Below are positions 45,221 through 54,588 of a stretch of DNA of 64,000 bases, piece after piece. Source of the stretch: Paenibacillus urinalis (GTDB taxonomy: Bacteria > Bacillota > Bacilli > Paenibacillales > Paenibacillaceae); contig NZ_CP118108.1 in the NCBI RefSeq assembly GCF_028747985.1, positions 4,657,001 to 4,721,000 of the forward strand. Reading direction: 5' to 3'. The notes beneath the pieces were generated by a model. That model did not search any database. It had not been told where the DNA came from and was given only the letters and a program-made list of their open reading frames with translations. Both the position numbers and the translations under genes were made by a program. Positions within the stretch are counted from its first letter, which is position 1, and each line of letters opens with the position of its first letter.

Positions 45221-46462
45221 TTACTGAGCCCCGGTGCTGCCTTGAGCAATTTTATCCTCGACTTCTTTTTGCATCGTCTGTAAGGTTTCATCCATATCTA
45301 CGTTGCCTCGAATGATATCATTAGAGTACTTATCTACGACTTCAGCTACATATGGATAATATTCATAAGTGTAGATGTACAGAGATTCAATTTGCTTCTC
45401 GTCTGTTGTAAAGAAGGATTGCATATAATCCTGGTATTCAGGACTTTCAAATACTTGCTTACTTGCTACGATCTGTCCTGCTTTGGCCCACTCAATGGAG
45501 TTCTGGCGAATGAACTCCAGGAAGCTGCCGATTCCTGCTTCCTTCTCATCTGTTCTTGCTTCATTAGTCAGCATCGCGAACAAGTGGGAAGAAGAACGGT
45601 TTGTAAATTTATCAGGGCTTGCAGAGTATACATTCGTCACACCGAAGTTCAAGCCTTCCACACCAGCGTGAGCGGTTGAACTCCAAGTTCCATCTGTGGA
45701 GAACAGAACGTTGCCGGACTGGAACATCAGGTAACCATCTTCACCAAACGGAGTCATCAGGCCTGCATCTGCAATTTGCTTAACGGACTCATACGCTTGT
45801 TTCATCTCAGGTGTATTTACGGCCGGTTGACCATCTTGTTGTACATCGCCGCCTAAGTTCTGCAGCTGTCCGAGCATAGCCCAACCCAGAAGTGCATCAT
45901 TGACGACATAATCTCCCTCTTCCATTTTCCCTTGGAGAGACAGGATTTCTTCTACTGTTACATTGTTATCATCAAGGAAGGATTCTGCACCGTACTTCGC
46001 AAGCAGATCCTTATTGTAGTACATTACGTTCGCGTGGATATCCAGAGGAACTGTGTATTGCGTTCCATCGATCGTACCTGTTGACCATGCTTGAGGCAGA
46101 TAGTTGTTTTCGTTAATTTCAGGCTGTGCGGACAGGATGCCTGTCATTGGCTCAAGTACATTCTGCTTCACATAACCAGGTACGCGGTCTGCATGGATAA
46201 TCGCCAAATCTGGAATTCCTTTACCGGAGTTAATTACTGTGGATAATTTCGTATACATATCAGAGGTAATTACATGTTTTACTTTCATTTCTGGTTCAGT
46301 CGCATTATATTCTTTAACGAGCTGATCCATATAAGCTCCGTCTTCACCAGTTAACGGTGTCCAAAAAGTAATTGTGTTCTTATCGTCACTGCTGCAGCCA
46401 GCAAGAACGATAACCATCAGAAGCATAGAAACGATTGTCAAAAGACCTTTTTTACGATTCAT
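45221..46462 (-). CDS. Sugar-binding lipoprotein of ABC importer
   Basis: A 413-residue family-1 solute-binding protein. The signal peptide ends in VLAGC with Cys23, followed by SSDDKNTITFWTPLTGEDG. Length is that of MalE/AraN-type proteins. It is the first gene of the importer and has an outstanding promoter with a cre site in the spacer and a large inverted repeat after the start. The probable ligand is an arabino- or xylo-oligosaccharide, inferred from context. Confidence 0.92.
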   Translation of the reverse strand: MNRKKGLLTIVSMLLMVIVLAGCSSDDKNTITFWTPLTGEDGAYMDQLVKEYNATEPEMKVKHVITSDMYTKLSTVINSGKGIPDLAIIHADRVPGYVKQNVLEPMTGILSAQPEINENNYLPQAWSTGTIDGTQYTVPLDIHANVMYYNKDLLAKYGAESFLDDNNVTVEEILSLQGKMEEGDYVVNDALLGWAMLGQLQNLGGDVQQDGQPAVNTPEMKQAYESVKQIADAGLMTPFGEDGYLMFQSGNVLFSTDGTWSSTAHAGVEGLNFGVTNVYSASPDKFTNRSSSHLFAMLTNEARTDEKEAGIGSFLEFIRQNSIEWAKAGQIVASKQVFESPEYQDYMQSFFTTDEKQIESLYIYTYEYYPYVAEVVDKYSNDIIRGNVDMDETLQTMQKEVEDKIAQGSTGAQ

Positions 46463-46610
46463 TTAAGAACCCCCCAGTGCTTTTCAAAATCAATGTTTTC
46501 ATGAAACCGTATTCAAAGATTTAAATCATGGGCTGCCTTTTACTTTAACTTTCAAGGTTGCTGATCTGCTGCGGAGGAGCTTGCCTAGGAGTGCTCCCTT
46601 ACAGGCATAA

Positions 46611-46646
46611 AAACATTAATAACATTTATGTTAATGATTAATGTTT
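46611..46646. promoter_or_regulatory. Inverted-repeat operator upstream of the binding-protein gene
   Basis: AAACATTAAT (46611-46620) and ATTAATGTTT (46637-46646) are exact complements, with a nested AACAT...ATGTT (46621-46632). It lies just downstream of the predicted transcription start. The decamer ACATTAATAA in it recurs at 47930-47939, before the ArsR-like regulator gene, so that regulator is the likely ligand. Confidence 0.55.
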
Positions 46647-46656
46647 TTGTAAACAT

Positions 46657-46685
46657 AGCATAATTCATAGCGCTTTCATTGTCAA
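46657..46685 (-). promoter_or_regulatory. Binding-protein promoter with cre site in the spacer
   Basis: Perfect TTGACA (46685-46680), 17-bp spacer, TATGCT (46662-46657). The cre-like TGAAAGCGCTATGA (minus strand, 46678-46665) differs from consensus at one position and fills the spacer, which predicts catabolite repression. Confidence 0.75.
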
Positions 46686-46716
46686 CCACTTTTATCCATT
46701 ACACGCAAATTTATTT

Positions 46717-46741
46717 GTAAGCCGCTGATTTAGCGGCTTAC
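46717..46741 (-). terminator. Hairpin overlapping the GH43 stop codon
   Basis: GTAAGCCGCT and AGCGGCTTAC form a perfect 10-bp stem around a 5-nt loop that includes part of the TAA stop. Only weak T-rich sequence follows, so termination may be partial. Confidence 0.55.
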
Positions 46742-47704
46742 AACCCCACCATCGGGAACAGGAACACCAAAGTCCGGAAGCCCGTCTTCGTTCCAGCCGA
46801 ATACTTGGGCACGTGCATGACGGTTCGGATCGTACAATGGATCGCCTTCAACCTCTTTATAGTTTCTTGCATGATAAATGATGATATCCTGAGACCCGTC
46901 CGGAGAAACAGTGAAGCTGTTATGCCCCGGTCCGTATTGTCCTGTCTCTTCATTGGTAACAAATACAGGATCAGGCAGCTTAGTCCAGCTGTCCGGCGAC
47001 AGAAGATCGCTGTCCTCATCTGCGTACATCAGTCCCATAGCATAATTATAGTCTGTAGCACTCGCTGAGAAGGAGATGATAATTTTGCCATTTCTATGTA
47101 ACACAGCAGCCCCTTCATTTACGAGGAATCCGATCTTCTCCCAATCATGAGTCGGCTCGGCAATCATAACCTGTTCTCCTTTAAGAGTCCATGGATTCTC
47201 CATCTCAGCTATATAAAGATTGGAGTTCCCGACAATATCAGGATCCTTCTGAGCCCACACGAGATAGCGCTTACCTTTGTGTTCAAAAGACGTAGCATCC
47301 AGTGCAAAGGATTCCCACTTCGTCTTGATCTGGCCCTTCTCCGTCCATTCGCCTTCTAATGGATTCTCTGAAGCATTCTCCAAGACAAACATCCGATGAT
47401 CAAACAGCCCTTCCACCGTCTCTGTTGTTCTGGCTGCGGCAAAGTAGATATACCACTTATTATCTATGAAGTGAATTTCGGGAGCCCATATATTTGCGCT
47501 CATCATACCTTCATCATATTTGCGCCACACTACAACCGGCTCGGCCTCTCCCAGTTCCTGAATCGTCTTCGCTCTGCGAACTTCGATTCTGTCATATTCC
47601 GGAACGGAGCCTGTAAAATAATAATAGCCATCTGAATGTTTGTATACCCAAGGATCAGCCCGTTGAGGTATAATAGGGTTAACAAATTGAATTTCATTTC
47701 CCAT
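46730..47704 (-). CDS. GH43 family glycosidase (arabinofuranosidase/xylosidase-like)
   Basis: From ATG 47704 (AGGAG 10 nt upstream) the protein has 324 residues and no signal peptide. It shows the five-blade beta-propeller pattern of family 43. The catalytic-base Asp is in RADPWVYKH, a second conserved acid in the ANIWAPEIHFID block and the pKa modulator in FALDATSFEHKGK. The general-acid Glu is probably in VNEGAAVL. It would remove arabinose or xylose residues from imported oligosaccharides in the cytoplasm. The divergent regulator and downstream importer support a single regulon. Exact specificity cannot be set. Confidence 0.87.
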   Translation of the reverse strand: MGNEIQFVNPIIPQRADPWVYKHSDGYYYFTGSVPEYDRIEVRRAKTIQELGEAEPVVVWRKYDEGMMSANIWAPEIHFIDNKWYIYFAAARTTETVEGLFDHRMFVLENASENPLEGEWTEKGQIKTKWESFALDATSFEHKGKRYLVWAQKDPDIVGNSNLYIAEMENPWTLKGEQVMIAEPTHDWEKIGFLVNEGAAVLHRNGKIIISFSASATDYNYAMGLMYADEDSDLLSPDSWTKLPDPVFVTNEETGQYGPGHNSFTVSPDGSQDIIIYHARNYKEVEGDPLYDPNRHARAQVFGWNEDGLPDFGVPVPDGGVVSR

Positions 47705-47964
47705 GGATGTCAATCTCCTGTCTCATCGAATTGATTTACACATTTGTTTATTAATTCATATATACATTCATTAATTTACCTAAATATTAGAATGAATTGT
47801 TTCCCCTGTCAATTACATTTTCATTATTCATTTATATTTTCCTTAATCTTCTCTTATTTAGTCGAATAATACCTTGTGAACGTGCGGAGAATCATATATT
47901 ATAAAGTTCTACATGTATGATTTACATATACATTAATAAATCATCGCCGTTCGGAGGAATAACA

Positions 47965-48888
47965 TTGAGAATTGATTTAACTGAACAGAATTTGCATATA
48001 TTTGAGGCGATCTCCAGTAATGTACGGATTCAAATCGTTCATCTCTTGTCACAGAAATCAATGAACATTAAAGAACTAGCAGAAGCGCTAGGGCTTAGCA
48101 GTGCGATTATGACTATGCATGTAAAGAAACTGGAGAAGGCCGGAATCATCGAATCAACGATGGCTCCTGGCAAGGGCGGTGCCGCCCAGAAGGTATGCTC
48201 CCTCAGTATGGACAATCTTGAAATCGCATTCCCGATCAAGGATGTCATTCCGAGAGAGATTCGTAAGACCGAAATATCCATTGGTCACTTTACTGATGTA
48301 CAGATCCAGCCTACCTGCGGAATATGCACCCGGGACTCCGTCATTGGCATTTTTGATGATCCACGCTATTTTCTCGATCCGGATCGTCTCAATGCCAAAA
48401 TATTGTGGTTCGGACAAGGTTATGTCGAGTATAAAATTCCAAACTATCTGATGGGCGACGAGGTTCCTGAAGAATTGGAAATATCAATGGAGATCTCTTC
48501 TGAAGCTCCGCTGACCAATAATCATTGGCCATCTGATATTACATTTATTGTGAATGGTGTCGAGGTAGGGATGTGGACAAGCCCTGGAGATTTTGGGGGC
48601 AAAGGCAAGCTGAACCCGCCTTGGTGGTTTGAAAGTGTAAATCAGTACGGCTTACTGAAGCATCTCATTATAAAAAAAGAAGGCACATTCATGGACGGCA
48701 TCAAGTTGTCGGACGTCACGATTGATGATATCGGCATCCGTAACAGCTATTGGTCCTTCCGTATTGCTGTCAAAGAAGATGCTGAACATATTGGCGGTGT
48801 CACATTGTTTGGCTCCGGCTTCGGTAATCATAATCAAGACATCATCTTCCGTCTGTACTACACCACGAATAGTGAGAAACCGGAATAA
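47965..48888 (+). CDS. ArsR-like HTH regulator with large C-terminal sugar-sensing-type domain
   Basis: I place the start at TTG 47965, with GGAGG 7 nt upstream, giving 307 residues; the frame extends 16 codons further 5'. The N-terminal 75 residues form a winged helix (SSNVRIQIVHLLSQ...IKELAEALGLSSAIMTMHVKKLEKAG). The remaining 230 residues are a beta-rich domain with four cysteines or more, including CGICTRD, of a type I associate with Paenibacillus glycosidase regulators but cannot name. It is divergent from the GH43 gene and probably controls the 43-48 kb importer cluster. Confidence 0.8.
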   Translation: MRIDLTEQNLHIFEAISSNVRIQIVHLLSQKSMNIKELAEALGLSSAIMTMHVKKLEKAGIIESTMAPGKGGAAQKVCSLSMDNLEIAFPIKDVIPREIRKTEISIGHFTDVQIQPTCGICTRDSVIGIFDDPRYFLDPDRLNAKILWFGQGYVEYKIPNYLMGDEVPEELEISMEISSEAPLTNNHWPSDITFIVNGVEVGMWTSPGDFGGKGKLNPPWWFESVNQYGLLKHLIIKKEGTFMDGIKLSDVTIDDIGIRNSYWSFRIAVKEDAEHIGGVTLFGSGFGNHNQDIIFRLYYTTNSEKPE

Positions 48889-48918
48889 TCAATTTTAGAT
48901 TGGCTTTTCTTTAAGCAG

Positions 48919-48968
48919 AAAGACATCGATAGACTGTGCATTTACCATGCAGAGCTCGATGTCTTTTT
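48919..48968 (+). terminator. Terminator of the ArsR-like regulator gene
   Basis: AAAGACATCGA and TCGATGTCTTT (11 bp) enclose a loop with an inner TGCAT/ATGCA pairing, followed by a T run. Confidence 0.8.
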
Positions 48969-49009
48969 TTATGTCTTCTTACGTCTGCACGATATCAGAT
49001 GACATCCAT

Positions 49010-49597
49010 TTACTTTTTCACATAAAAGGTCTTGGTTGATACAAGCATCAACTCTACAATCTGCTCAGACATATAATCCGGAGATTCCTTGAATCCCTCT
49101 TCGATCCAGCGAATGATAAATCCAGCTATACCGTGTGCCCGGAAAATGTACAGCCACTTCGGATCCACATGGGTCCCTTCATCCAGCTCATAAACATATT
49201 CCATAATAAACAGCTCCTCGATGGCCTTCGCCATACGATAACGAAAATCCACCCGGATATGGTCACTCAGCAGCATTTTGTACAGTTTTGCATTGTGTTT
49301 GAAGTACGAGAACAAGGTAATATTCTCGATTGGCATTTCATGGAGATTCACTTTTATATCGGATTTGTAAGGATGCCTTATCTGATGAACCATCTCTTCA
49401 AGGACATCTTTAATTATTTCCTCAAGCAGATCTTCCTTCGTTTCGAAATTGGCGTAAAAGGTTCCTCGATTATAATTCGCAATACGCACAATTTCAGAAA
49501 TTGTAATCTGGTCAAACGGTTTGTGGAACAATAGGTCCAGACAAGTTTGTTTGATCGCATCCTTCGAGCGCTGGACACGCTTATCTATTCCCGTCAT
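49010..49597 (-). CDS. TetR-family transcriptional regulator
   Basis: A 195-residue protein. The N-terminal TetR helix-turn-helix at about 8-55 (ITISEIVRIANYNRGTFYANFETKEDLLEEI) is followed by an all-helical ligand domain. It is divergent from the SDR gene at 49769 with a 171-bp shared region, and probably represses that gene. A TTTGT-N6-ACAAA element at 49661-49676 is a possible operator, though weak. Confidence 0.92.
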   Translation of the reverse strand: MTGIDKRVQRSKDAIKQTCLDLLFHKPFDQITISEIVRIANYNRGTFYANFETKEDLLEEIIKDVLEEMVHQIRHPYKSDIKVNLHEMPIENITLFSYFKHNAKLYKMLLSDHIRVDFRYRMAKAIEELFIMEYVYELDEGTHVDPKWLYIFRAHGIAGFIIRWIEEGFKESPDYMSEQIVELMLVSTKTFYVKK

Positions 49598-49768
49598 GGT
49601 ATGGCACCTCGGTTCTTATAAATACATGATTTGAAAATCACACTATACAAAGAGTATGGATTTGTACAGTAACAAACACACTAGGAATGACTGTTCATTG
49701 ATAGTCACAAATTCTCCATATATAGTGAAGACGAAGAGAAAATAAAGCGATTACTAGGAGGCATATAT

Positions 49769-50539
49769 ATGACATTCCCTGTATTAGAAGGTAAAGTAGC
49801 CATCGTCACAGGTGCCGCTATGGGCATGGGCGAAGCCACAGCCAGACTATTTGCTGAAGCCAAAGCAAAGGTCGTCATTGCAGATTTTAACGAAGAAAAA
49901 GGACATGCTGTAGCCGAGTCCATCAAAGCAGACGGCGGCGAAGCAGCCTTCGTCAAAGTTGACGTTTCTAATTCGGAGCAAGTACAGGCCATGGTTAAGT
50001 TTACGGTTGATACTTATGGCAAGCTTGATGTTGCAGTCAACAACGCAGCACTTACACCTGACGACAAACCGGCGGCTGAATTTGATGAAGCTTATTGGGA
50101 TCGCTTAATGGCCGTCGACCTTAAAGGCGCTGCCCTGTGCATGAAGTATGAACTGCAACAGCTCGTAAAACAAGGAAATGGCGGTTCCATCATCAACATT
50201 TCATCCGTAAGCGGTTACCGTCCTCAGCCGAACAATATCGCTTACGTTGCAGCCAAGCACGGTGTAGTGGGCATGACCAAAGTAGCTGCACTGGAATACG
50301 GCGCTCAAAATATCCGAGTAAACTCGGTAGCTCCTGGTGCGATCGACACACCTATGCTTCGTGGTGCATTAGAACAATTCGGGTTCACTGAAGAAGAATA
50401 TGCGCCTCAGCTGAGCCTGCTTAATCGTTTTGGACAACCGGGTGAAATCGCTCAGGCCAGTCTATGGCTGGCATCTGATGCGGCTTCCTATATTACGGGT
50501 ACGACCATTCACGCGGATGCAGGTTATACCTCCCGTTAA
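49769..50539 (+). CDS. Short-chain dehydrogenase/reductase
   Basis: A 256-residue SDR with cofactor motif TGAAMGMG (about 12-19), an acidic residue after beta-2 (IADFNEEK) indicating NAD preference, NNAA in place of NNAG, and catalytic Ser-Tyr-Lys in ISSVSGY and YVAAK. C-terminal HADAGYTSR. Such enzymes oxidise secondary alcohols or sugars; the substrate is unknown. AGGAGG precedes the ATG. Probably controlled by the divergent TetR protein. Confidence 0.9.
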   Translation: MTFPVLEGKVAIVTGAAMGMGEATARLFAEAKAKVVIADFNEEKGHAVAESIKADGGEAAFVKVDVSNSEQVQAMVKFTVDTYGKLDVAVNNAALTPDDKPAAEFDEAYWDRLMAVDLKGAALCMKYELQQLVKQGNGGSIINISSVSGYRPQPNNIAYVAAKHGVVGMTKVAALEYGAQNIRVNSVAPGAIDTPMLRGALEQFGFTEEEYAPQLSLLNRFGQPGEIAQASLWLASDAASYITGTTIHADAGYTSR

Positions 50540-50552
50540 TCATCAAGTACAG

Positions 50553-50581
50553 GAACCGAAGAGAATCTCTTCGGTTCTTTT
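50553..50581 (+). terminator. Terminator of the SDR gene
   Basis: GAACCGAAGAG and CTCTTCGGTTC form a perfect 11-bp stem with a 3-nt loop, then TTTTATTT. Confidence 0.9.
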
Positions 50582-50816
50582 ATTTGTTTCCAAATATACA
50601 GTATATCAAAAACCAGCCTCAGAATCGGTAAAATAATTTATGGTAATTGGCAGCTTGTCTCTTATTATAATGACCCTCTTCTCATTTTCCTTCCTATTTC
50701 TATCTCATTTCTAATGCTCCTCTCATGGATCTCTCATTTACGAAATGTACATTATTTAACAAGGATTTTACACAAATCCTGAAGTACAAAAATGTTCTTC
50801 ATTGGAGGAATTATAA

Positions 50817-51998
50817 ATGAAAATTGTCATTGTACCGTCGGGCTTTAAGGAATGTCTCGATGCCGAAGAGGTCGCGAGCGCCATGAAGCGCGGGGTTAAG
50901 CGATTCGACCCTTCGATTCAAATGGACGTGATCCCTATGATTGATGGAGGTGAAGGTTTTGCGAAAACGATTGTTAATCTGAAAGGAGGGAAACTAATAA
51001 CACAACATGTAACCGGTCCTGTAGGTGAGCGAATAGACAGCTATTTTGGAGTTTATGAGCAAAACGGTAAACGGACAGCTGTCATAGAGATGGCTGCAGT
51101 CTGCGGTTTACGGCTAGTTCCCCGTACACAGCGTAACCCTTTGAAGACGACGACATTTGGTGTAGGGGAGTTAATCCGTGGCGCACTCGACCTGAACGTG
51201 GACCATATCCTCATAGGCTGCGGAGACTCCGGTACCTCGGATGGAGGAGCGGGTATGGCCGAGGCACTCGGTGTACAGTTCTTAGATCAAGCTGGTGAAG
51301 CGATCCATGTTCATGGCGGAGAAGACTTGTTAAAGGTAAGCTCGATATCCACCTCTGCCCTGGATGCTAGAATTCATGACGTATCAATCGATGTCGCCTG
51401 TAATTGGAATAATATCCTGTGCGGAGATCAGGGCGTTGCCCGGGTGTTCGGACCTCAGAAAGGCGCGACTCCTGAACAGATCGATATACTATCCAACGCA
51501 CTTGAGCATTATGCTTGTCTCATCCAGGAAGCTGTAGAGACGGATGTTCGTAAAACTCCCGGTGGAGGCGCCTCAGGAGGATTAGAGGCAGGACTGCTTG
51601 CATTTACGGGTGCACGACTTCACCCCAGATTCAGTATTATCAAGGACTATATCCAGATCGAAGAAAAAATTGCACATGCAGATGTCGTGCTGACGGCAGA
51701 AGGCAGTCTTGATTTCCAAACGCCAAATGGTAAGATCCCTTCAGAAGTAGCCCGAATCGCTAAGAAGAATAACATTCCCGTCATCGCCCTCACTGGGACG
51801 ATCGGCAAGGGAGCAGCCCTTAATTATCAGGCGGGAATAGATGCCTACAGCAGCATTATTCCAAGACCTGTATCGATGGAAGAGGCCATGAGAAAAGCAC
51901 CAAAATGGATCGAGGACAGCACGGAATGCGTATTAAGACAGGTTACGATTGGCTTAGGGATTGCACACAAAAAATATCGTGAACGAGGCGGGCGATGA
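50817..51998 (+). CDS. glxK: Glycerate kinase
   Basis: A 393-residue type-1 glycerate kinase (GarK/GlxK family). It carries the family blocks MKIVIVPSGFKECL at the N-terminus, IDGGEGFAKT, the glycine-rich SGTSDGGAGMAEALG near 145 and GGGASGGLEAG near 250. It phosphorylates D-glycerate, feeding lower glycolysis. Its stop overlaps the start of the transporter gene by 4 bp (ATGA). The pairing suggests uptake and use of glycerate or a related hydroxy acid. Confidence 0.93.
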   Translation: MKIVIVPSGFKECLDAEEVASAMKRGVKRFDPSIQMDVIPMIDGGEGFAKTIVNLKGGKLITQHVTGPVGERIDSYFGVYEQNGKRTAVIEMAAVCGLRLVPRTQRNPLKTTTFGVGELIRGALDLNVDHILIGCGDSGTSDGGAGMAEALGVQFLDQAGEAIHVHGGEDLLKVSSISTSALDARIHDVSIDVACNWNNILCGDQGVARVFGPQKGATPEQIDILSNALEHYACLIQEAVETDVRKTPGGGASGGLEAGLLAFTGARLHPRFSIIKDYIQIEEKIAHADVVLTAEGSLDFQTPNGKIPSEVARIAKKNNIPVIALTGTIGKGAALNYQAGIDAYSSIIPRPVSMEEAMRKAPKWIEDSTECVLRQVTIGLGIAHKKYRERGGR

Positions 51999-53440
51999 TC
52001 TCTACAATAGAGCGTAAGCTTACGAATACTCTCGCATGGATCCAAGCATCCCCTAAGTCACGCATCTCCTGCGGTATACACCTAATCATGCTAATTGTCA
52101 TCCTGTTTATGAATGGCTTGGATTACGAAGGAAAGGCTGCTCTATTCGTCTTCTTGTCTGCCATGATCTTATGGATTACAACCAAGATACCTGCTGGATT
52201 CATCGCCCTGTCTCATACGATGTTTGTCATTATATTGAATGCGGCTGAACCCGAATTACTGTACCATTCACTTGCAGAAGAAGTCGTGTGGCTCATGGCC
52301 GGCTCCTTTATTATTGGCGCAGCGGCGAAGAATTCAGGTATGACGGCAAGATGGACTAACCTTATACTGAAACACTCCAGTAATAAGGGTGGTGTTCTGT
52401 ATAGGTTAAGCTGCCTCTTTGCAGTCACTGCATTCTTCATCCCTTCGACTTCAGGAAGAGCAGCACTATCCTTGCCGATCCTTCAGCAGCTGGGAGGTTC
52501 ATTTTCTAATAAAGAACAAAAAGTACTCGCTGTCCTGGCCCCCGTTGTTATTTTAATGAGTACCTCCGCTACGCTGATCGGAGCAGGCTCTCATCTCATT
52601 GGAATCGGTTTGCTGGAGAGCACCACAGATCAGTCGATATCCTACACTCAGTGGTTTGTCTGGGGAGTTCCATTTACCCTTGTCATTACAGCCTGTACAG
52701 TTTGTATTATTGAGTGGGTTCTGTGGCCGAAGGATATCATTCAAGAAGAGAATCCAAGTCAGCAGACTCAGGAGGATTATGACAAGGCGGTACAGCCTTT
52801 TAATGATAAAGAAAAAAAGATGCTAATCCTCATTCCCCTCTTAATCATCGGCTGGGTAACGGAAAGCATTCACGGCTTCGATATCGCCTTTGTTACGATG
52901 GCTGGTGCCCTGTTCGTTATGATGCCAAAATACGGAGTTATTGGCTGGAAGGAGGGAATGAAATCCGTCTCGCTAAGCTTGATCATGTTCGTTGCCTGTG
53001 CAACTGCACTCGGACAGGTGTTGATGGATACCGGAGTGATTGGCTGGATCGAGCACAGAATGATGCATACCCTTCATCTAATTGCAGATGCTCCAGAGTG
53101 GCTCATCGTTCTTATGATCCTCCTGGTTACGGTCACAAGCCATTTATACATTACATCACATACGACACGCGCAATCGTCTTTATTCCTGGCCTACTGATG
53201 TTTAGTGAGAGTATGGGACTGAATCCGGCAGCGACGGTTTTTCTAAGTCTCGTTGGTCTGAACTACTGCGTTACCTTTCCAGTAAGCTCGAAGGCACTCC
53301 TCTTATTTTACGAGGAAAATGAAGCCTCCTACGATGCCCGTCAGCTCTTGAGAATCAGTCTGTTCCTCATGCCGATCTATATTCTGATCATGATGCTGTT
53401 TTACTTTACGTATTGGCAGTGGACTGGACTGAGTCTCTGA
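51995..53440 (+). CDS. Anion symporter of the DASS (SLC13/CitT-like) family
   Basis: A 481-residue protein with about 12 membrane helices. It shows the DASS-type repeats, one around STSATLIGAGSHLIG and the second around YITSHTTRAIVFIPG, where the usual SNT motif appears as SHT. The family imports di- and tricarboxylates or sulfate with Na+ or H+. Translational coupling to glycerate kinase suggests glycerate, tartrate or a similar acid as substrate; this is inference. Confidence 0.85.
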   Translation: MISTIERKLTNTLAWIQASPKSRISCGIHLIMLIVILFMNGLDYEGKAALFVFLSAMILWITTKIPAGFIALSHTMFVIILNAAEPELLYHSLAEEVVWLMAGSFIIGAAAKNSGMTARWTNLILKHSSNKGGVLYRLSCLFAVTAFFIPSTSGRAALSLPILQQLGGSFSNKEQKVLAVLAPVVILMSTSATLIGAGSHLIGIGLLESTTDQSISYTQWFVWGVPFTLVITACTVCIIEWVLWPKDIIQEENPSQQTQEDYDKAVQPFNDKEKKMLILIPLLIIGWVTESIHGFDIAFVTMAGALFVMMPKYGVIGWKEGMKSVSLSLIMFVACATALGQVLMDTGVIGWIEHRMMHTLHLIADAPEWLIVLMILLVTVTSHLYITSHTTRAIVFIPGLLMFSESMGLNPAATVFLSLVGLNYCVTFPVSSKALLLFYEENEASYDARQLLRISLFLMPIYILIMMLFYFTYWQWTGLSL

Positions 53441-53449
53441 TATAGCAGT

Positions 53450-53482
53450 AAAAAAAACTCCTGCAGGTTTAACTGCAGGAGT
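53450..53482. terminator. Bidirectional terminator between symporter and dehydrogenase genes
   Basis: ACTCCTGCAG and CTGCAGGAGT form a perfect 10-bp stem around a 6-nt loop. Eight T residues follow on the minus strand; the plus side has CTTAAA. Confidence 0.9.
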
Positions 53483-53505
53483 CTTAAATTACTACATTAA
53501 TTCTG

Positions 53506-54525
53506 TTACAGCTTGATAATTTGACCTGTCTTCTGCGATTCAAACGCTGCAAGAATGACATTCAGAGATTTCAGTCCTTCTTCTCCAGAGATAGAAGGCG
53601 GCGTATTGGTAGCGATGGATTCAACAAAGGCATCGATAACACCACTTGGTACTTGTTTTTCATTCGTAGCCATGGCACCAACTTTGTACGTCTCAACCGT
53701 ACCATTGGTCAGTTCAACAATAACCTCATCACCGTTAACTGTTCCGATCTTCATCACGCCGTTCTCGCACCACAATACGGTACTGTTGTCCCCGCCCTTG
53801 TACTGGGTCCAGCTGGCTACCAATGTGCCTACTGCTCCGCTCTTCATACGCAGGATACAGGTAGCGTTGTCGTCCACTTCCGTGCCTTCCTTATGCAATG
53901 TGCTGATAAAGCCGGCAACTTCGGATACCTCATCGTTCAACAGGTAACGAATAAAGTCTGATTTGTGTACGCCCAGGTCGCCCATCGCGCCCATAATTGC
54001 TTCTTCCTTACGGAAGAACCAGCTGCCAGCGCCGTCTACACTCCATGCTTCCGGACCTGGATGACCAAAAGAAGTACGGAAAGTAAGGACTTTACCAAGC
54101 TTACCGGACTCAAGCAGTTCCTTGGCCTTCACGTGAGGCGGCATGAGACGCTGGTTGTGTCCTACCATCAGGAACACACCATTCTTCTTCGCCGCTTCAA
54201 TCATTTGCTCGCCTTCTTCAGCTGTGCAAGCCATCGGTTTCTCGACAAGCACATGTTTGCCAGCATTAGCTGCTGCAATCGCCATAGAAGCATGCAGATA
54301 GTTCGGTGTGCAGACGCTTACCGCATCCACTTCTTCATTTGCAAGCAGCTCTTCATAGCTCGCATAGCCTTTACCGCCGTAAGTCTCTGCCATTTTCTCT
54401 GCACGCTCAATAATCGGATCTGCAAATGCAACGAGCTCTACTTGTTCATTCGCCGCATACTCTGGAATATGTCTACGCTCAGCAATAGCACCACAGCCGA
54501 ATACGGCAACTTTGATTTTTGTCAT
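53506..54525 (-). CDS. Gfo/Idh/MocA-family oxidoreductase
   Basis: A 339-residue NAD(P)-dependent dehydrogenase. The N-terminal Rossmann fold has GCGAIA (about 10-15) and the EKPMAC lysine motif (about 95-100). The C-terminal alpha/beta domain carries GDLGVHKSDFIRYL with the catalytic-type Asp/His. Family members oxidise sugars, inositols or glycosides. It lies 63 bp after the isomerase gene and forms a two-gene operon with it under the divergent AraC-type regulator. Confidence 0.92.
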   Translation of the reverse strand: MTKIKVAVFGCGAIAERRHIPEYAANEQVELVAFADPIIERAEKMAETYGGKGYASYEELLANEEVDAVSVCTPNYLHASMAIAAANAGKHVLVEKPMACTAEEGEQMIEAAKKNGVFLMVGHNQRLMPPHVKAKELLESGKLGKVLTFRTSFGHPGPEAWSVDGAGSWFFRKEEAIMGAMGDLGVHKSDFIRYLLNDEVSEVAGFISTLHKEGTEVDDNATCILRMKSGAVGTLVASWTQYKGGDNSTVLWCENGVMKIGTVNGDEVIVELTNGTVETYKVGAMATNEKQVPSGVIDAFVESIATNTPPSISGEEGLKSLNVILAAFESQKTGQIIKL

Positions 54526-54588
54526 GTTGGATCTCCTTTAGTGAATTTAGTAAGTTTAGTAGTTGATTGAAAAGACAGAATTGAGCAA

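Noticed and set aside
49688..49707. TGACT-N10-AGTCA as TetR operator
   Set aside because: Two competing weak inverted repeats occur in the same 171-bp region, and neither is supported by a second copy.
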